DNA from: Herbaspirillum sp. WKF16
GTDB taxonomy: Bacteria; Pseudomonadota; Gammaproteobacteria; Burkholderiales; Burkholderiaceae_D
Assembly (NCBI RefSeq): GCF_028993615.1
Contig: NZ_CP118632.1
Location: 4,030,001-4,094,000 of the forward strand
DNA: 64,000 nt
Reading direction: 5' to 3'
The position numbers were made by a program, and so were the translations under genes. How positions within the stretch are numbered: the first letter of the stretch is position 1; every line of letters starts with the position of its first letter. Below are positions 22,461 to 31,058 of this stretch, piece after piece. Below the pieces are notes generated by a model. The model was not told the origin of the DNA, ran no database searches, and saw only the letters and a list, made by a program, of their open reading frames with translations.

Positions 22461-23219
22461 TCAGGCGGAGAAACCGCCATCGATCATCAGGCTGGCGCCG
22501 GTGATGTAGCCCGCTTCCGGACCGGCCAGGTAGGACACGAAGCTGGCGATCTCTTCAGCCTTGCCGTAACGCGCCAACGACATCAAACCCTTCAGGGAAT
22601 CCGCAAACTCGCTGTCGGCCGGGTTCATGTCGGTATCGACCGGGCCTGGCTGCACGTTGTTGACGGTGATGCCGCGCGGGCCGAGGTCGCGCGACAAGCC
22701 CTTGGTCAGGCCGACGATGGCCGACTTGCTCATGGCGTAGGCGGCGCCGCCGGCGAAGGGCATGCGCTCGGCGTTGGTGCTGCCGATGGTGATCACGCGG
22801 CCGCCTTCCTTCATGTAGCGCACGGCTTCCTGGGTAGCGACGAAGACGCTGCGCACGTTCACGGCCAGGGTGCGGTCCAGGTCTGCCAGGGAGAATTCTT
22901 CGACCGGGCCCAGCGCCAGCACGCCGGCGTTGTTGACCAGGATGTCCAGGCCGCCGAAGGTTTCGGCGGCGATGCTGATGGCTTGCTTGAGCGCCGTGGC
23001 GTCGGCGCTGTCGGCCTGGATCGCCAGGGCGCGGCCGCCGGCGGCTTCGATCTCGGTGACCAGGGCCTGGGCCGGAGCCGGCGAGGTCACGTAGGTGAAG
23101 GCCACGGTGGCGCCTTCGGCAGCCAGGCGACGCACGATGGCCGCGCCGATGCCGCGCGAACCGCCTTGCACGAAGGCAATCTTGTTGGTCAGGGAAGTGG
23201 TGTTGGTTTGCTTTGTCAT
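22461..23219 (-). CDS. SDR-family oxidoreductase (3-oxoacyl-ACP reductase-like)
   Basis: A 252-residue classical SDR. Cofactor motif GGSRGIG (about residues 19-25), NNAG near residue 98, catalytic Ser in TIGSTNAERMP, and YAMSKSAIVGLTKGL with the catalytic Tyr and Lys. ENAG/IDGGFSA ends the protein. The substrate is unknown. FabG-like annotation is by fold only. It is divergent from a LysR regulator with a perfect palindrome between them, which points to control of this gene by that regulator. A GGAG site precedes its ATG. Confidence 0.88.
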   Translation of the reverse strand: MTKQTNTTSLTNKIAFVQGGSRGIGAAIVRRLAAEGATVAFTYVTSPAPAQALVTEIEAAGGRALAIQADSADATALKQAISIAAETFGGLDILVNNAGVLALGPVEEFSLADLDRTLAVNVRSVFVATQEAVRYMKEGGRVITIGSTNAERMPFAGGAAYAMSKSAIVGLTKGLSRDLGPRGITVNNVQPGPVDTDMNPADSEFADSLKGLMSLARYGKAEEIASFVSYLAGPEAGYITGASLMIDGGFSA

Positions 23220-23316
23220 GATCTTGCTCCTTGTTTGGTTGAGAGTGAACCCGATTGGGTTGAAGCAAGTATCGTCTTCTGATTATGTTCCGACTAGCCG
23301 GCAATCCCTATCTTCT

Positions 23317-23337
23317 TTTTAAACCAAAGGTTTAAAA
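23317..23337. promoter_or_regulatory. Perfect 9-3-9 palindrome in the SDR/LysR divergent region
   Basis: TTTTAAACC-AAA-GGTTTAAAA is a perfect inverted repeat ending 8 bases before the LysR ATG. It resembles a LysR-type (T-N11-A-like) operator and is AT-rich in a GC-rich genome. It probably mediates autoregulation and control of the divergent SDR. Confidence 0.6.
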
Positions 23338-23345
23338 TAGGCCGC

Positions 23346-24272
23346 ATGGAAACCATGTCCAGCATCGAATGCTTTGTCGCTGCCGCCGATGCCGGCAGCT
23401 TTTCGGCCGCCGCGCGCCGACTGGGCTTGACCTCGGCCGCCGTCGGCAAGAACGTGGCGCGGCTGGAAACCAACCTGGGCGTGCGCCTGTTCCACCGCAG
23501 CACGCGCAAGCTGACGCTGACCGAGGCCGGCGAACGCTTCCAGCTGGAGGTGGGCGGCGGACTGGAGACCATCCGCAACGCCGTGGCCAACCTGGCCAGC
23601 GCCGGCGGGCAGCCGGCCGGCAACCTCAAGGTGAGCATGGGCACCGGCTTCGGCCGCGAATACGTGGTGCCGCTGCTGGGCGAATTCCTGGAGCGCTATC
23701 CGGGCATCTCGCCGGACTGGCATTTCGACAACCGTCCCGTGGACCTGATCACCGAGAGCTTCGACGCCGCCATCGGCGGCGGCATCGAGCTCTCGCCCGG
23801 CGTGGTGGCGCGCGAGCTGGCGCCGGCGCACCGCGTGCTGCTGGCCTCGCCCGCCTATCTCGCCGCCCATGCGCCGCTGCGCACGCCGGCCGACCTGCCG
23901 CAGCACGACGGCATCCTGATCCGTTCGCCGCAGACCGGTCGTGTGCGTTCATGGACGCTGCGCGACCGCGCCGGCGCGCAGGCGCCGGTGGACCTGAAGG
24001 TGAAGATGACGATGAGCGACCCCAATGTCGCCTGCGAGATCGCGGAGATGAACATGGGCATCACGCTGGTGGCGATGCCGCATGCGGTGGTCTACCTGGA
24101 GCGCGGCACGCTGGTGCGCGTGCTGCCGGATTGGTACGTGGATGGCGGCATGCTTTCGCTGTACTTCACGGCGGCGCGCCTGCTGCCGGCCAAGACGCGG
24201 GTGTTCGTCGACTTCATTGTCGAACAGTTCCGCGCACGCAAACTGGCCGAGCGCTTCTCGGCCGTCAAGTGA
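23346..24272 (+). CDS. LysR-family transcriptional regulator
   Basis: A 308-residue LTTR. N-terminal winged HTH: MSSIECFVAAADAGSFSAAARRLGLTSAAVGKNVARLETNLGVRLFHRSTRKLTLTEAG (about residues 4-62), followed by a substrate-binding domain. It belongs to the large group of LTTRs next to SDR oxidoreductases and efflux genes. It is divergent from the SDR and converges on the MFS gene with only 3 bases between stop codons. The effector is unknown. Confidence 0.92.
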   Translation: METMSSIECFVAAADAGSFSAAARRLGLTSAAVGKNVARLETNLGVRLFHRSTRKLTLTEAGERFQLEVGGGLETIRNAVANLASAGGQPAGNLKVSMGTGFGREYVVPLLGEFLERYPGISPDWHFDNRPVDLITESFDAAIGGGIELSPGVVARELAPAHRVLLASPAYLAAHAPLRTPADLPQHDGILIRSPQTGRVRSWTLRDRAGAQAPVDLKVKMTMSDPNVACEIAEMNMGITLVAMPHAVVYLERGTLVRVLPDWYVDGGMLSLYFTAARLLPAKTRVFVDFIVEQFRARKLAERFSAVK

Positions 24273-24275
24273 GGC

Positions 24276-25724
24276 TCAGCGCTTGGCCGCCGACGCGCGC
24301 ATGCCGCCGCCGATGTTGTTGCCGGCGTCGCGCGCCAGGCCGCGATAGCCCTGCACCGACACCAGCGTGACCACGCCGGCCATGGCGAAGGCCCACTGGA
24401 AATCGCCCAGCGTGAAATGCGCGCCGGCGGCGTCGATGGACTCGCCGCGCACATAGGAGGCCACGCGCAGCGCCAGCGCGCCGAAGGCGATGCCCATGCC
24501 GATGGTCATCTGCTGGGCCACGCTCCACAGCGTGCTCGCCGACGACTTGCGGGCGTCGCTGATGTCGGCGTAGGCCAGCGTGGCCAGGGTCGAGAACTGC
24601 ATGGAACGCGACAGGCCGTAGCAGAAGATCACCGCCAGCGTCATCGGCAACGGCGTACCCGGCGCCAGCAGGCCGCAGGCGATGATCATGCAGCCGGCGA
24701 TGGCGGCGTTGCTGACCGCCACGCGGCGAAAGCCGAAGCGCTGCAGGATGCGGGTGGTGAACGCCTTCATCCCCAGGTTGCCCAGCGCGGTGGCCAGCAG
24801 CAGCAGCCCCGACTGGAACGCAGTCAGGCCGAAGCCGATCTGGAACATCAGCGGCATCAGGTAAGGCACGGAATCGATGCCGATGCGCGTCAGGGAGCCG
24901 GTGATCACGGTGACCGAGTAGGTCGGGATCTTCAGGTTCGAGAAATCCAGCAGCGGATGTTCGGCGCGCCGCATGTGGCGCCACGCAAACCAACCCAGCA
25001 CGATGCCGCCGGCGATGAAGCCCAGCGCCACCTTGATGTTGGCCTCCATGTGGCTGGCGATCTCGGTGCCGTACAGCAGCGAGGTCAGCGCCGCGCCCGA
25101 GAGGAAGAAGCCCGGCAGGTCCAGCGGCCGCTTGCCCTGGCCGTGTTCATTGCGCACGATGGCCATCACGGTGGCGAAGGCCGCGATACCGAAGGGCACG
25201 TTCATCAGGAAGATCCAGTGCCACGACGCATAGGTGGTGATGAAGCCGCCGATCGACGGCCCCACCACCGGCGCCACGATGGCCGGCCAGGTGATGGTGG
25301 CGATGGCTTTCATCAGGCGCTCCTTGCTCGTGCTGCGCACCACGATCATGCGCCCGACCGGCACCATCATCGCCCCGCCCAACCCTTGCAGCACGCGCGC
25401 GGCGGTGAACTCCCACACGTTTTGCGAGAAGCCGCACAGGATGGAAGCGAAGGTGAAGATGGCGATGGCCATGCCGAACACGGTGCGCGACCCGAACCGG
25501 TCGGCGACCCAGCCGCTGACGGGAATGAACACCGCCAGCGTCAGCATGTAGGCCGTCATGCCCAGGCTCAGCTCATTGGGGCCGACGCCGAAGGACTGCG
25601 CCATCTGCGGCAGCGCGGTGGCGATGATGGTGGTGTCGAGATACTCCATGAAGAAGGTTGCCGCGACGATGTAGGGCAGCATGCGCACCCGGGCCTCGGG
25701 CGTGGCGTTGTCGGTGTTTTCCAA
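24276..25724 (-). CDS. MFS transporter, DHA2 (14-TM drug:H+ antiporter) family
   Basis: A 482-residue polytopic membrane protein, length typical of the EmrB/QacA-type DHA2 family. Near the N-terminus MEYLDTTIIATALPQMAQSFG is the DHA2 motif D1, GWVADRFGSRTVF near residue 75 is motif A, and LQGLGGAMMVPVGRMIV near residue 110 with VVGPSIGGFITTYASWHWIFLMNVPFG is motif C. It likely exports toxic organic compounds. The start codon is TTG (25724) with a good AAGGGGAAG site, and the next in-frame ATG is 14 codons in. No EmrA-like adaptor gene is adjacent. Confidence 0.88.
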   Translation of the reverse strand: MENTDNATPEARVRMLPYIVAATFFMEYLDTTIIATALPQMAQSFGVGPNELSLGMTAYMLTLAVFIPVSGWVADRFGSRTVFGMAIAIFTFASILCGFSQNVWEFTAARVLQGLGGAMMVPVGRMIVVRSTSKERLMKAIATITWPAIVAPVVGPSIGGFITTYASWHWIFLMNVPFGIAAFATVMAIVRNEHGQGKRPLDLPGFFLSGAALTSLLYGTEIASHMEANIKVALGFIAGGIVLGWFAWRHMRRAEHPLLDFSNLKIPTYSVTVITGSLTRIGIDSVPYLMPLMFQIGFGLTAFQSGLLLLATALGNLGMKAFTTRILQRFGFRRVAVSNAAIAGCMIIACGLLAPGTPLPMTLAVIFCYGLSRSMQFSTLATLAYADISDARKSSASTLWSVAQQMTIGMGIAFGALALRVASYVRGESIDAAGAHFTLGDFQWAFAMAGVVTLVSVQGYRGLARDAGNNIGGGMRASAAKR

Positions 25725-25815
25725 TTGTTCTTCCCCTTCCGTTTCGCGTTCCCCGGCCCCCGATGCGAAACGCCGGCTGACGCCGGCGCTCGTTCAGGTT
25801 CGATTCAAACCGTGT

Positions 25816-27390
25816 TCAATAGAATTTCAGCACGTGCATCAGCAGCTGGACCACGATGATGCCGCCGATCAGGCCGCCGCCGAAGTAGACGATCACCCCC
25901 AGCAGCATGTTGGTGCGGCGCTGCTCGGCCAGCAGCTTCCTCATCAGCTCGGTATTGTGCGACTGGCCCTCGCCTTCGGTGTACTTCGTCAGCGCCTGGT
26001 GCGCCAGGCGAGGGATCTGCGGCAGCAGGCGGCTGTAGCGCGGCACCTCGACCTTGAGCTGCTCGATGAAACCGCGCCAGCCGATCTGCTCGCTCATCCA
26101 GCGTTCCAGATAGGGCTTGGCGGTCTTCCACAGGTCGAGGTCGGGATCGAGCTGGCGGCCCAGGCCTTCGACGTTGAGCAGCGTCTTCTGCAGCAGCACC
26201 AGCTGCGGCTGCACCTCGACGTTGAAGCGGCGCGAAGTCTGGAACAGGCGCAGCAGCACCTGGCCGAAGGAGATGTCCTTCAACGGCCGGTCGAAGATCG
26301 GTTCGCAGCAGGCGCGCACCGCCGCCTCCAGCTCGTCGACCCGGGTGTCCTTGGGAGCCCAGCCGGACTCGATGTGGGCTTCGGCCACGCGCTTGTAGTC
26401 GCGACGGAAGAAGGCCAGGAAGTTCTGCGAGAGGTAGTCCTTGTCGAAATCGTTGAGCGTGCCGACGATGCCGAAATCCAGCGCGATATAGCGGCCGAAG
26501 CTCTCCGGCGCCACCGACACCAGGATGTTCCCGGGGTGCATGTCGGCATGGAAGAAGCCGTCGCGGAACACCTGGGTGAAGAAGATCTCCACGCCGTCGC
26601 GCGAGAGCTTGGACAGGTCGACGCCCTCTTCGCGCAGGCGCTCGGTCTGCGAAATGGGAATGCCGTGCATGCGCTCCATCACGATCACCGAGGGCGAGCA
26701 GTAATCCCAGTACATCTCCGGCACCATCAGCAGCGTCGATTCGGCGAAATTGCGGCGCAGCTGGCTGGCGTTGGCGGCCTCGCGCATCAGGTCGAGCTCG
26801 TCGTGCAGGTATTTGTCGAACTCGGCCACGACTTCCTTGGCCTTGAGGCGCCGGCCGTCTTCCCACAGGCGCTCCAGCCAGTCGGCGGCGACGTTCATCA
26901 AGCCGATGTCGTGGTCGATCACGTCGCGCATGCCGGGTCGCAGCACCTTGACGGCGACTTCCTTGCCATCCTTGAGCGTGGCGAAGTGGACCTGCGCGAT
27001 CGAGGCCGACGCCACCGGTTCGCGCTCGAAGCTGGCGAACAGCTCATCCGGATGCGCGCCCAGCGACTTCTCGATCTGTAGCACGGCCAGCGCGGAATCG
27101 AAGGGTGGGACGCGATCCTGCAGGCGCGTCAGCTCGTTGGCGATGTCCGGCGGCATCAGGTCGCGCCGGGTCGAGAGCACCTGGCCGAACTTGATGAAGA
27201 TCGGGCCCAGCTCTTCCAGCGCGCGGCGCAAGCGCTCGCCGCGCGGCGCCGACAGGTCGCGCCAGAAGAACACGGTGTTGATCAGGCGGCCGATGCGCGG
27301 CGGCGCGAACTCGGAGGTGACGATTTCATCCAGGCCATAGAGGATGGCGACGCGGATGATCTTGAACAGGCGCAGGGAACGCAGGAACAT
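25816..27390 (-). CDS. ubiB: UbiB, ABC1/ADCK-type atypical kinase required for ubiquinone synthesis
   Basis: A 524-residue protein with the UbiB KxGQ motif ([16 protein letters not shown] near residue 64), Ala-rich nucleotide loop ASASIAQVH near 125, [10 protein letters not shown] with the ATP-site Lys, FHADMHPGN near 290 and DFGIVG metal-binding motif near 310. Two C-terminal hydrophobic segments anchor it in the inner membrane. It supports the ubiquinone-biosynthesis complex, probably as an ATPase. Its ATG overlaps the ubiJ stop by one base (TGATG), so the two are translationally coupled. A much longer frame continues upstream but is a shadow. Confidence 0.95.
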   Translation of the reverse strand: MFLRSLRLFKIIRVAILYGLDEIVTSEFAPPRIGRLINTVFFWRDLSAPRGERLRRALEELGPIFIKFGQVLSTRRDLMPPDIANELTRLQDRVPPFDSALAVLQIEKSLGAHPDELFASFEREPVASASIAQVHFATLKDGKEVAVKVLRPGMRDVIDHDIGLMNVAADWLERLWEDGRRLKAKEVVAEFDKYLHDELDLMREAANASQLRRNFAESTLLMVPEMYWDYCSPSVIVMERMHGIPISQTERLREEGVDLSKLSRDGVEIFFTQVFRDGFFHADMHPGNILVSVAPESFGRYIALDFGIVGTLNDFDKDYLSQNFLAFFRRDYKRVAEAHIESGWAPKDTRVDELEAAVRACCEPIFDRPLKDISFGQVLLRLFQTSRRFNVEVQPQLVLLQKTLLNVEGLGRQLDPDLDLWKTAKPYLERWMSEQIGWRGFIEQLKVEVPRYSRLLPQIPRLAHQALTKYTEGEGQSHNTELMRKLLAEQRRTNMLLGVIVYFGGGLIGGIIVVQLLMHVLKFY

Positions 27391-27992
27391 CAGCGGCGCT
27401 CCAGCTTCTCGATGCGTTTGGAGAGGCGCTCGAGGTCGTCGCGCAGGCGCACGACGTCGGCGGAAAAGTCCTGCAGCATGCGGGGTCGGATCAGCATCGG
27501 TTGTTCTTCCAGGAAATACTCGGCGACGTTCTCGCTGAACTTCTTGTGGGTGGCGCGCAGCGTCTCGAACAGCCCGCGCGCGCCGTCCACCATGCGGGTG
27601 GCGGCGATGTCGCCGAACAGGCGCGACAGGTCGTCCTCGGCGTCCCAGCGCAGGTTCTGGCTCAGCTGCGAGATGGCATTGGCGAAATCGGCGTCGCCCT
27701 CCAGCTTGACGTAGGAAACCGCGCGTTCGCGGTTGGCCGCGATCAGCGGCAGGTCGGACAGCTTGACGCGGATGGTGACGGCGGCGCCGGCGTCGGCCGG
27801 CGCTTCCTGCAGGGTGCCGTCGGCGGCCACCTTCAGGCGCAGCTGCATGGCGCCGGCATCGATGCAGGCCACCTTGCCGGCGTGCGCCCCCAGCGCCTTG
27901 CGCGCCCACGGCTCCTGCGCCAGCAGGTGGTTGATCACCGCGGCGGCAGGTTTCATCGGATCGGGAAGGGACGTAGGTGGCAGCGCTGGCAT
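27390..27992 (-). CDS. ubiJ: UbiJ, SCP2-domain accessory factor of ubiquinone synthesis
   Basis: A 200-residue protein with an SCP2-like lipid-binding domain (residues about 15-120, ending [34 protein letters not shown]) and a C-terminal coiled coil ([26 protein letters not shown]). In enterics UbiJ and UbiK scaffold the Ubi complex and bind its lipid intermediates. Start set at the ATG at 27992: a longer frame to 28124 would run across a terminator hairpin. No clear ribosome site. It lies directly before ubiB. ubiE is upstream in the same direction but separated by the Tim44-like gene. Confidence 0.85.
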   Translation of the reverse strand: MPALPPTSLPDPMKPAAAVINHLLAQEPWARKALGAHAGKVACIDAGAMQLRLKVAADGTLQEAPADAGAAVTIRVKLSDLPLIAANRERAVSYVKLEGDADFANAISQLSQNLRWDAEDDLSRLFGDIAATRMVDGARGLFETLRATHKKFSENVAEYFLEEQPMLIRPRMLQDFSADVVRLRDDLERLSKRIEKLERR

Positions 27993-28060
27993 GAACTCGG
28001 GCAATGGTTGTTGATCTGGCCTGGTCGGCTGGGGTGTCGGCGCGGTGCGAAACGCGCCGC

Positions 28061-28095
28061 GCAAAAACAAAACCGCCCGAGACAGCCGGGCGGTT
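28061..28095 (-). terminator. Terminator between the Tim44-like gene and ubiJ
   Basis: Perfect 9-bp GC-rich stem (28071-28079 with 28087-28095), loop AGACAGC, followed on the minus strand by TTGTTTTTGC. It implies that ubiJ-ubiB need their own promoter or are expressed by read-through from ubiE. Confidence 0.8.
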
Positions 28096-28160
28096 CCAAG
28101 TTTAACAGCTTGGCGGCTTGGCAAGGATGGCCATTGCGCCGCGCTTGATCCAGCGCCGTG

Positions 28161-29141
28161 TCAGACCTGCTGGATGCCCGCCAATACCCAGCCGCCATTG
28201 CCGCCCTGCGGCTTGGACAGGTTCCAGATTTCGGCGAAGGGTTCGGCCGAGGCGTCCGGCGCTTCCTTGATCAAGCCCTGGAAGCGCACCGTGGCCAGGT
28301 AGTCGTAGGGCAGCTGCTCGATGCCCAGCAGCTCGGCCTCCAGCTGCACCACGTCGGTGGCGTTGGGCGAGGGGCCGCGCTCGGTCAGTTGCAGGCGCAG
28401 TTCGGCGAACATCTCGGGCGAGGTGAACTCGCGGATGTCGTTGACGTCGGCGCGATCCCATGCCGCTTGCAGGCGGATGAAATAAGTCTTGGCGTTGCGC
28501 ACGAAACCGGCGGTGTCGAAGTCGGCCGGGATACCCCACTTCTCGATGTGCGCAGGCTGGCCGTTGGCGCCGCCGTAGCCGTTGCCTTGCAGCGCGGCCG
28601 GCGCATTGCCCTGGAAAGACGGCGGCGGGTTGATGTCCCGCAGGCCCGAGCCGATCTCCGGGGTCGCGGCGGCGGCGCTGCCGATCGGGCTGGGACCGGG
28701 CATCGGCGCGGCGTAGGCCGGGTTGTTGCTCTGCTCATAACGGTTGCGCGAGAACAGGCGGATCACGAAGAACACCGCGAAGGCCAGCAAGGCGATGGTC
28801 AGCAGCGAGCCCAGCATGCCGCCGGCCGCGCCGCCGATGCCGAAGTGCGACATCAGCGCGCCCAGGCCGAAGCCCAGCAAGGCGCCGCCGAGGACGTTGC
28901 GCCACGGGCTGGCCGGCTTGGCGGGAATGCTTTGCGGCGCGGCCGCCGGCGCCGACGGGCGATACGGCGCCGCGCTCGGCGCCTGGTTGTAGGAAGGCGA
29001 AGACGGCGCCGCCTGGCGCGAGTAGTTGGACGATTGCTTGCCGAAGGAACCGCCGCCGCCCAGGCGCTTGGCGTCGGCCGGGGAAACGACCAGGGCCAGC
29101 GAGGTGATCGCCAGCATCAGTGCGAGCATGAATTTTTTCAT
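28161..29141 (-). CDS. Tim44-like domain membrane protein
   Basis: A 326-residue protein. Signal peptide or signal anchor at residues 1-24 (ending SPADA), a Ser/Pro/Ala-rich low-complexity stretch to about residue 78, two hydrophobic helices (about 80-135, Gly-rich GGALLGFGLGALMSHFG then SLLTIALLAFAVFFVIRLF), a second Pro/Asn/Ala-rich linker, and a C-terminal Tim44-like domain (about 205-326) with FVRNAKTYFIRLQAAWDRADVNDIREFTSPEMFAEL. The Tim44-like fold is a lipid- or membrane-binding NTF2-like domain. Its bacterial function is not established. Position between ubiE and ubiJ-ubiB suggests a link to membrane or quinone functions. GAGG site 7 bases before the ATG. Confidence 0.85.
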   Translation of the reverse strand: MKKFMLALMLAITSLALVVSPADAKRLGGGGSFGKQSSNYSRQAAPSSPSYNQAPSAAPYRPSAPAAAPQSIPAKPASPWRNVLGGALLGFGLGALMSHFGIGGAAGGMLGSLLTIALLAFAVFFVIRLFSRNRYEQSNNPAYAAPMPGPSPIGSAAAATPEIGSGLRDINPPPSFQGNAPAALQGNGYGGANGQPAHIEKWGIPADFDTAGFVRNAKTYFIRLQAAWDRADVNDIREFTSPEMFAELRLQLTERGPSPNATDVVQLEAELLGIEQLPYDYLATVRFQGLIKEAPDASAEPFAEIWNLSKPQGGNGGWVLAGIQQV

Positions 29142-29284
29142 ACGCTTACCTCTTGTGGATGATGCCGGAACTGGGGGCGCGCCGCGGGAAATACAAGCCC
29201 GGCGCGGCCATCGGCTCCGGTATGCCACATTGTCGGGGAAGAAAATTAAGCCATCCTTAACGGCAGGCGGGATGGCGATGGCGC

Positions 29285-30019
29285 CTACATCTTGATGCCG
29301 GTATGCAGCGCGGCCACGCCGGCGGTCAGGTTGAAATATTCGACGCGTTCCAGGCCGGCGTCTTCCATCATCTTCTTCAGCGTTTCCTGGTCCGGGTGCA
29401 TGCGGATGGATTCGGCCAGGTAGCGGTAGCTGTCGGCGTCGCCGGCAACCTTCTGGCCCAGCCACGGCAGCACCGAGAAGGAATAGACGTCGTAGGGCTT
29501 CTTCAGCGGCTCCCAGACCTTGGAAAACTCCAGCACCAGCAGCTTGCCGCCGGGCTTGAGCACGCGGCGCATCTCGGCCAGCGCGGCGTCCTTGTGGGTC
29601 ATGTTGCGCAGGCCGAAGGCCACCGATACGCGGTCGAAATAGTTGTCGGGGAAAGGCAGCTTCTCGGCGTCGCACAGCGTGGTGGGGGTGACGATGCCCT
29701 TGTTGAGCAGGCGGTCGCGGCCCACGCGCAGCATGGATTCGTTGATGTCGGTCAGCCAGACCTCGCCGCCGGGACCGGCCTGCTTGGCGAAGGCCTTGGA
29801 CAGGTCGCCCGTGCCGCCGGCGATGTCCAGCACCTTGAAGCCGGGACGGATGCCCGCCTGGGCGATGGTGAACGCCTTCCAGACGCGGTGCAGCCCGGCC
29901 GACATGAAGTCGTTCATGACGTCGTACTTGGCGGCGACGGAGTGGAACACCTCCGCGACCTTGCGGACCTTCTCTTCTTCTTTGACGGTTTCGTAGCCGA
30001 AATGGGTGGTGTTGGTCAT
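29285..30019 (-). CDS. ubiE: Bifunctional demethylmenaquinone/2-methoxy-6-polyprenyl-benzoquinol methylase
   Basis: A 244-residue class I SAM methyltransferase. It contains [21 protein letters not shown] (motif I, about residues 65-85), [47 protein letters not shown] and the C-terminal [14 protein letters not shown] that is diagnostic of UbiE. It performs the C2 methylation in ubiquinone synthesis. A TATAAT hexamer (minus strand, 30080-30085) lies 60 bases upstream but without a good -35. It is followed by the Tim44-like gene, ubiJ and ubiB. Confidence 0.96.
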   Translation of the reverse strand: MTNTTHFGYETVKEEEKVRKVAEVFHSVAAKYDVMNDFMSAGLHRVWKAFTIAQAGIRPGFKVLDIAGGTGDLSKAFAKQAGPGGEVWLTDINESMLRVGRDRLLNKGIVTPTTLCDAEKLPFPDNYFDRVSVAFGLRNMTHKDAALAEMRRVLKPGGKLLVLEFSKVWEPLKKPYDVYSFSVLPWLGQKVAGDADSYRYLAESIRMHPDQETLKKMMEDAGLERVEYFNLTAGVAALHTGIKM

Positions 30020-30110
30020 GGCTCAGTCCGAATGTTGTTGCGCTCGCGCGGCCGGGTTGGCCTGCGCGCCGAATTGCACATTATAAGCCGGGCGGTCCCG
30101 CCGCCCGCGC

Positions 30111-30533
30111 TCAGTGGTGGTGGCCGCAGCCGGCCCCGCCGCCCTCGCCCATTGCCTGGTCGCGGCCGCTGTCGCGAGTGAAGCCGGCGGCTTCCAGTTT
30201 CTGCAGGTAGGCTTCCCACATCGCGGCCTGGTCGCGACCGAGCTGGTACAGGTAGTCCCAGGTGTAGATGCCGCTGGTGTGGCCGTCGGAGAACAGCGGC
30301 TTGACGCCGTAGTTGCCGACCGGCTCGATGCCGTGGATCTCGACCTCGCGCTTGCCGGTCTGCAGCACCTCCTGGCCCGGGCCGTGGCCGCGCACCTCGG
30401 CCGAGGGCGAATACACGCGCATCAGCTCGAAGGGCAGCGAGAAGGTGACGCCGTCGTCGAATTCGACTTCGACCACGCGCGAGAGCTTGCGCACCTTGAA
30501 TGAAACCGGGATCGGGGAAGATTGGGAGCTCAT
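30111..30533 (-). CDS. DUF971 (gamma-butyrobetaine hydroxylase-like N-terminal domain) protein
   Basis: A 140-residue protein. The DUF971 core (about residues 15-105) shows LSRVVEVEFDDGVTFSLPFELMRVYSPSAEVRGHG and PLFSDGHTSGIYTWDYLYQLG. This domain is found alone in proteobacteria and fused to hydroxylases and Fe-S carriers elsewhere. The stand-alone role is unknown. The tail GEGGGAGCGHHH (Cys plus three His at the extreme C-terminus) is likely to bind a metal and would be easy to mistake for a purification tag, but it is genomic. Gene lies between the HIT protein and ubiE in the same direction. Confidence 0.85.
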   Translation of the reverse strand: MSSQSSPIPVSFKVRKLSRVVEVEFDDGVTFSLPFELMRVYSPSAEVRGHGPGQEVLQTGKREVEIHGIEPVGNYGVKPLFSDGHTSGIYTWDYLYQLGRDQAAMWEAYLQKLEAAGFTRDSGRDQAMGEGGGAGCGHHH

Positions 30534-30599
30534 GCTGGCATCGTATTGTGGTTGGCGTCGCCGGCGCGCCCGGCACGGGCGCCGCCGCAGGCGACAGGA

Positions 30600-31055
30600 T
30601 CAGGCCGGCGCCAGGCCCGCCGCATCCAGCTCGCGGCGGATCGCTTCACGCAGCCGCGGCAGCAGCGCGCGGCGCGCTTCCAGCGTGGCGGCATCGGCGT
30701 CGCGCCGGGGCGCGGCCCATACCGGGCTGGGGAAATGGCGGTCGTCAAGATAGCGCGGGATCACGTGCCAGTGCACGTGCGGCGTCATGTTGCCCAGCGT
30801 GGCCAGGTTGACCTTCTCGGGCGCCATGACCTCGCGCACGGCGACTTCCACCGCCCACACGGCGTTGGCCAACAGCGTGCGCGCGGCCGGCGCCAGGTCG
30901 GTCATTTCCTTGACGTGACCGTTCCAGATCACGCGGCAGAAGCCCGGATAGTCCGGCTCGTCGACCAGCACCACGCGGAAATCGGCGTGGCGCCAGACAG
31001 CCTCGCCGCCGTCGCCGGCGCACAGCTCGCAGGTGCTTTGGGCTGGCTGGCTCAT
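30600..31055 (-). CDS. HIT-family nucleotide hydrolase/transferase
   Basis: A 151-residue HIT domain protein. The catalytic triad of histidines is in TPHVHWHVIPRY (His93, His95, His97). Two Cys near the N-terminus (CELC, residues 9-12) may form part of a metal site. Members hydrolyse AMP-lysine, AppppA or similar nucleotides. Its ATG lies 3 bases after the stop of the large oxidoreductase gene, so co-translation is expected. Physiological substrate unknown. Confidence 0.9.
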   Translation of the reverse strand: MSQPAQSTCELCAGDGGEAVWRHADFRVVLVDEPDYPGFCRVIWNGHVKEMTDLAPAARTLLANAVWAVEVAVREVMAPEKVNLATLGNMTPHVHWHVIPRYLDDRHFPSPVWAAPRRDADAATLEARRALLPRLREAIRRELDAAGLAPA

Positions 31056-31058
31056 CGC

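Noticed and set aside
24417..25859. 480-codon plus-strand frame opposite the MFS transporter
   Set aside because: His/Arg/Gln/Gly-rich shadow; the opposite strand encodes a normal membrane transporter.
28000..28124. N-terminal extension of ubiJ to 28124
   Set aside because: It would read through a terminator hairpin; homology begins after 27992.
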